This document shows, one piece after another, positions 55,646 to 58,110 of a stretch of DNA of 58,110 nucleotides. The notes under the pieces are model-generated. The model saw only the letters and a program-made list of their open reading frames with translations. It was not told the origin of the DNA and ran no database searches. How positions within the stretch are numbered: position 1 is the first letter of the stretch; every line of letters begins with the position of its first letter. Origin of the DNA: Pelagibacterales bacterium SAG-MED47. Lineage in GTDB: Bacteria > Pseudomonadota > Alphaproteobacteria > Pelagibacterales > Pelagibacteraceae. The DNA lies in the NCBI GenBank assembly GCA_014653355.1, contig JACWEO010000007.1:1-58110 (forward strand), given 5' to 3'. The position numbers and the translations under genes are program-made.

Positions 55646-56727
55646 TTATTAAATATACTTTTTACAACACTCATAAACTTAAGATTATCATTTCTTGAAC
55701 CGATTGTAAGTCTCAACCTATTTTTTATTTTGTAACCATATTCTGTTGATCTTAGAATAATTCCTTTTTCTTTTAATTTTTTATAAAAGTTTTCAGCTTT
55801 GAACTTACATTTTGAAAAGTCTAATAATAAAAAATTTGCACTAATTTCATTCGAAAAAATATTATATTGATTTAAAAATTTTTTTATCTTTGATGCATAA
55901 ACTAAATTATGTTTTACAGACTTAAATATAAATTTTGTATCTTTTAGGGACTCAGTTGCAGCAAGTTGAGCAACTTCATTAACATTAAACGGTGGTTTTA
56001 TCAAATTCAAGGCATCAATAATCTTTCTTGACCCATACCCCCAACCAACTCTTAAAGATGCTAACCCATAAATTTTTGAAAATGTTCTTAAAATGAAAAC
56101 ATTTTCTTTTTTTTTAAATAAATCTAATCCAGATTTATAATCTGAATTTTTCATATATTCAAAATAAGCATCATCTACAACAAGTAATATGTTTCTTCTC
56201 AATTTATTTCTCAGCTGCTTAAGCTCTATTTTATTTAAGTATGTACCTGTTGGATTATTAGGATTTGCTAAAAAAACCATTTTAGTTTTTTTTGTTACTT
56301 TTTTTAAAATTTCAGAAATAGATATTTTATAATTTGCCTCTTTTGAAAAAATAACTTTTGCTCCTACTATCTTTGCATAAATTCTATACATCAAAAAACT
56401 ATACTGGGGGACTATAACTTCATCGTTTGGTTTGAGAAAAAGTTGACATAACATTTGAATTACCTCATCCGATCCTGCCCCACAAATTATTTTATCCTTA
56501 TCACATTTAAATTTTTTTGATAATTGATGTCTCAAGTTATTTGATTTTCCATCTGGGTATCTGAAAAAGTTAGTATTTTTTTTTGAAATTGCTTTTTTAG
56601 CTTTCAAACTTACACCTAATGCAGACTCATTTGCTGAAAGCTTGATAACTTTGCCTAAATTTTTTATACTAGATTTACCTGGTTCGTAAGCCTCTATATT
56701 AATTTTTTTAAATGATAGATTTGTCAT
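55642..56727 (-). CDS. hisC: Histidinol-phosphate / aromatic aminotransferase
   Basis: A 361-residue class I/II PLP aminotransferase. The PLP Lys is in LRTFSKIYGLASLRVGWG. The N-P motif is FLANPNNPTG, and ICGAGSDEVIQML and RSTEYGYKIKNRLRLTIG are HisC signatures. Coupling with tyrA (4-base overlap) suggests it also serves tyrosine and phenylalanine synthesis, as HisC paralogues often do in alphaproteobacteria. Confidence 0.92.
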   Translation of the reverse strand: MTNLSFKKINIEAYEPGKSSIKNLGKVIKLSANESALGVSLKAKKAISKKNTNFFRYPDGKSNNLRHQLSKKFKCDKDKIICGAGSDEVIQMLCQLFLKPNDEVIVPQYSFLMYRIYAKIVGAKVIFSKEANYKISISEILKKVTKKTKMVFLANPNNPTGTYLNKIELKQLRNKLRRNILLVVDDAYFEYMKNSDYKSGLDLFKKKENVFILRTFSKIYGLASLRVGWGYGSRKIIDALNLIKPPFNVNEVAQLAATESLKDTKFIFKSVKHNLVYASKIKKFLNQYNIFSNEISANFLLLDFSKCKFKAENFYKKLKEKGIILRSTEYGYKIKNRLRLTIGSRNDNLKFMSVVKSIFNK

Positions 56728-56804
56728 ATTTTTTTTTAAATTTAAGCTCTTTATAAATAAAATAACAATTTTTTATATAGTATTAGTAGAATTATTTAAA
56801 AAAA

Positions 56805-56833
56805 TTGACATACTAAATAACTTCTAGTACAAA
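56805..56833 (+). promoter_or_regulatory. Sigma-70 promoter of the metX leader
   Basis: TTGACA (56805-56810, perfect -35), 17 bases, then TACAAA (56828-56833). The predicted start is near 56840, exactly where the SAM-II aptamer begins. The spacing relative to the riboswitch supports the call. Confidence 0.75.
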
Positions 56834-56837
56834 ATTT

Positions 56838-56896
56838 ATGCGCTGATTTACCTGAATTGCGAGCGCTTTAAAAAAACCGCTAAAAAAGTTTTTTTT
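56838..56896 (+). promoter_or_regulatory. SAM-II riboswitch upstream of metX
   Basis: P1 is formed by GCGCT (56840-56844) and AGCGC (56862-56866). The loop GATTTACCTGAATTGCG between them and the downstream GCTAAAAA (from 56879) are the conserved pseudoknot parts of the SAM-II (metA) class. The pattern matches the crystallised metX SAM-II aptamer from a Sargasso Sea sequence in all key segments. A following G-T8 tract (56888-56896) can pair with A7-C (56870-56877), giving a possible alternative stem. SAM binding should lower metX expression. Confidence 0.93.
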
Positions 56897-56923
56897 CTCA
56901 CAATTCAACCTTCGGCATTTATT

Positions 56924-58039
56924 ATGAATATTAAAGAAAATATAAAAACGCTTATTGTTAACAAGCCATTAAAGCTTGATTGTGGTCAAACTATTAATGA
57001 GTTTCCATTAGCATATGAAACCTATGGATCGCTTAGTGAAAACAAAAACAACGCTATTTTAGTTTTTCATGCATTAACCGGTGATCAGTTTGTTACAGGA
57101 AAAAATCCTGTTACAAATAAAGATGGCTGGTGGTCTTATGCGGTTGGCCCAAATAAATCAATTGATACAAATAAATACTTTGTAATTTGTGCTAACGTAA
57201 TTGGGGGATGTATGGGTTCTTTTGGTCCAAGTCATAAAAATCCTAAAACAAATAAAATATATGGTACAGATTTTCCTGTTATTACAATTAATGATATAGT
57301 AAATGCTCAGGTTAATTTACTAGAACATTTTGGTATTAAAAAACTTTTTTCTGTTATTGGAGGTTCAATGGGTGGAATGCAAGTATTACAATTTGTAAGT
57401 AATTTTCCTGATAAAGTAAAAACTGCTATTCCTATAGCTTGTACATCAAGTCATTCAGCACAAAATATTGCTTTTAATGAGCTCGGTAGGCAGGCAATTA
57501 CTGCTGATCATAACTGGTCTAAAGGAGAATATTCCTCAAAAAATATAGTTCCTGATAAAGGTTTAGCAGTAGCAAGAATGGCTGCACATATAACTTACTT
57601 ATCTAAAAAAGGTCTTCAAGAAAAGTTTGGAAGAAAACTTCAAGAGAGAGATGATCTTAAATTTGGATTTGATGCGGATTTTCAAATAGAAAGTTATTTG
57701 AGATATCAAGGTTCAGTATTTGTAGATAGATTTGATGCAAATAGTTATCTTTATATTACTCGTGCAATGGATTATTTTGATTTAGCCAAACAATTTAAAG
57801 GCAATTTATCTAATGCATTTATTAATACTAATGCAAAATTTTTTGTAATATCCTTTACGTCTGATTGGCTTTATCCAACACAAGAAAATAAAGACATAGT
57901 AATTGCCTTAAATGCTATTGGTGCTAATGTTGGGTTTGTCGAAATAGAATCTGACAAAGGCCATGACTCTTTTTTATTAGATGTTCCAGATTTTTTAAAC
58001 GCCTTAAAAAATTTTTTAGATCAATCTTACAGGGAATAA
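56924..58039 (+). CDS. metX: Homoserine O-acetyltransferase
   Basis: First committed step of methionine synthesis, activating homoserine; 371 residues, alpha/beta-hydrolase fold. The nucleophile Ser is in VIGGSMGGMQ, the Asp in TSDWLYP and the His in DKGHDSF. ALTGDQFVTG, WWSYAVGPNKSIDT and NVIGGCMGSFGPS are family motifs. MetX-fold enzymes can use acetyl- or succinyl-CoA, so the acyl donor is not certain. It is controlled by the SAM-II riboswitch and followed by metW. Confidence 0.96.
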   Translation: MNIKENIKTLIVNKPLKLDCGQTINEFPLAYETYGSLSENKNNAILVFHALTGDQFVTGKNPVTNKDGWWSYAVGPNKSIDTNKYFVICANVIGGCMGSFGPSHKNPKTNKIYGTDFPVITINDIVNAQVNLLEHFGIKKLFSVIGGSMGGMQVLQFVSNFPDKVKTAIPIACTSSHSAQNIAFNELGRQAITADHNWSKGEYSSKNIVPDKGLAVARMAAHITYLSKKGLQEKFGRKLQERDDLKFGFDADFQIESYLRYQGSVFVDRFDANSYLYITRAMDYFDLAKQFKGNLSNAFINTNAKFFVISFTSDWLYPTQENKDIVIALNAIGANVGFVEIESDKGHDSFLLDVPDFLNALKNFLDQSYRE

Positions 58040-58043
58040 ATTT

Positions 58044-58110
58044 TTGAAGTTAGAATATAAAATAATTGCAGATTTGTTAGAGGAAAATAATAGAATCCTT
58101 GATGTTGGAT
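58044..58110 (+). CDS. metW: MetW methyltransferase-like protein, 5' fragment
   Basis: It starts with TTG at 58044, four bases after the metX stop, and runs off the right edge after 22 codons. The visible peptide begins KLEYKIIADLLEENNRILDVG, the normal MetW opening leading into the SAM motif I (LDVG). MetW partners MetX in alphaproteobacteria, where it is needed for homoserine acetyltransferase activity. The metX-metW order is the usual one. Confidence 0.85.
   Translation, partial: MKLEYKIIADLLEENNRILDVG

Overview
The window looks like chromosome from a streamlined marine alphaproteobacterium of the SAR11 clade (Pelagibacterales). This is inferred from strongly A+T-rich sequence, very short intergenic gaps, many overlapping genes, lysine/isoleucine/asparagine-rich proteins, and gene content. 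The content includes class I lysyl-tRNA synthetase, a SAM-II riboswitch before metX, ChvG/ChvI-type and ActR/RegA-type regulators, TldD/PmbA, and an ornithine decarboxylase beside a deoxyhypusine-synthase-like gene. I see no insertion sequence, prophage, CRISPR array, tRNA or rRNA. No gene-free stretch exceeds 300 bases. The longest, 196 bases, lies before metX and holds a promoter and a riboswitch.

Layout. 1-4289 (minus): HAD phosphatase, ribF and ileS in an overlapping operon; ileS runs off the left edge. 4413-6388: groES-groEL behind a heat-shock-like promoter, closed by a clear terminator. 6465-8330: a small accessory island with a methyltransferase, a tiny basic ORF and a sulfotransferase-like gene. 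8406-20858: typA, a YczE-like membrane protein, a DUF6134 protein, an FAD protein, pmbA-tldD, a DCC thiol protein, a lysine-rich coiled-coil protein, cyclopropane-fatty-acid synthase with a DapA-like aldolase, a heptosyltransferase-like GT9 and a membrane J-protein. 20874-28968: oligopeptidase B, hsp20 with a probable ROSE RNA thermometer, a lipoprotein, a purine permease facing a purine phosphoribosyltransferase, a DNA glycosylase, a DMT transporter, msrA and a sulfurtransferase. 28975-33956: an RND efflux pair, a lytic-transglycosylase-like lipoprotein and a VanZ-like protein. 33997-40346: gpmA facing the minus-strand run chvI-chvG-ahcY-tsaE-amgK-murU. 40397-44334: polA, bioY and an ActR/RegA-type regulator. 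44467-47574: a polyamine operon. 47577-51105 (minus): lysK-pyrD, then rpmB-yhhQ from its own promoter. 51194-54752: trkH, an AmpG-like transporter and an NlpC/P60 hydrolase. 54749-56727 (minus): hisC-tyrA. 56805-58110: SAM-II riboswitch, metX and the start of metW.

Themes. Several genes fit cell-wall turnover and recycling: a lytic transglycosylase, an AmpG-like permease, an NlpC/P60 peptidase and AmgK/MurU-like enzymes. Methionine and SAM metabolism appears as SAM-II-metX-metW, ahcY, cfa and msrA. Protein quality control appears as GroESL, Hsp20, a J-protein, TldD/PmbA and oligopeptidase B. The most notable items are non-coding: the hsp20 leader, whose second hairpin sequesters the Shine-Dalgarno sequence in a ROSE-like way; a matching heat-shock promoter box before groES and hsp20; the SAM-II switch; and a structured leader before the ornithine decarboxylase operon.
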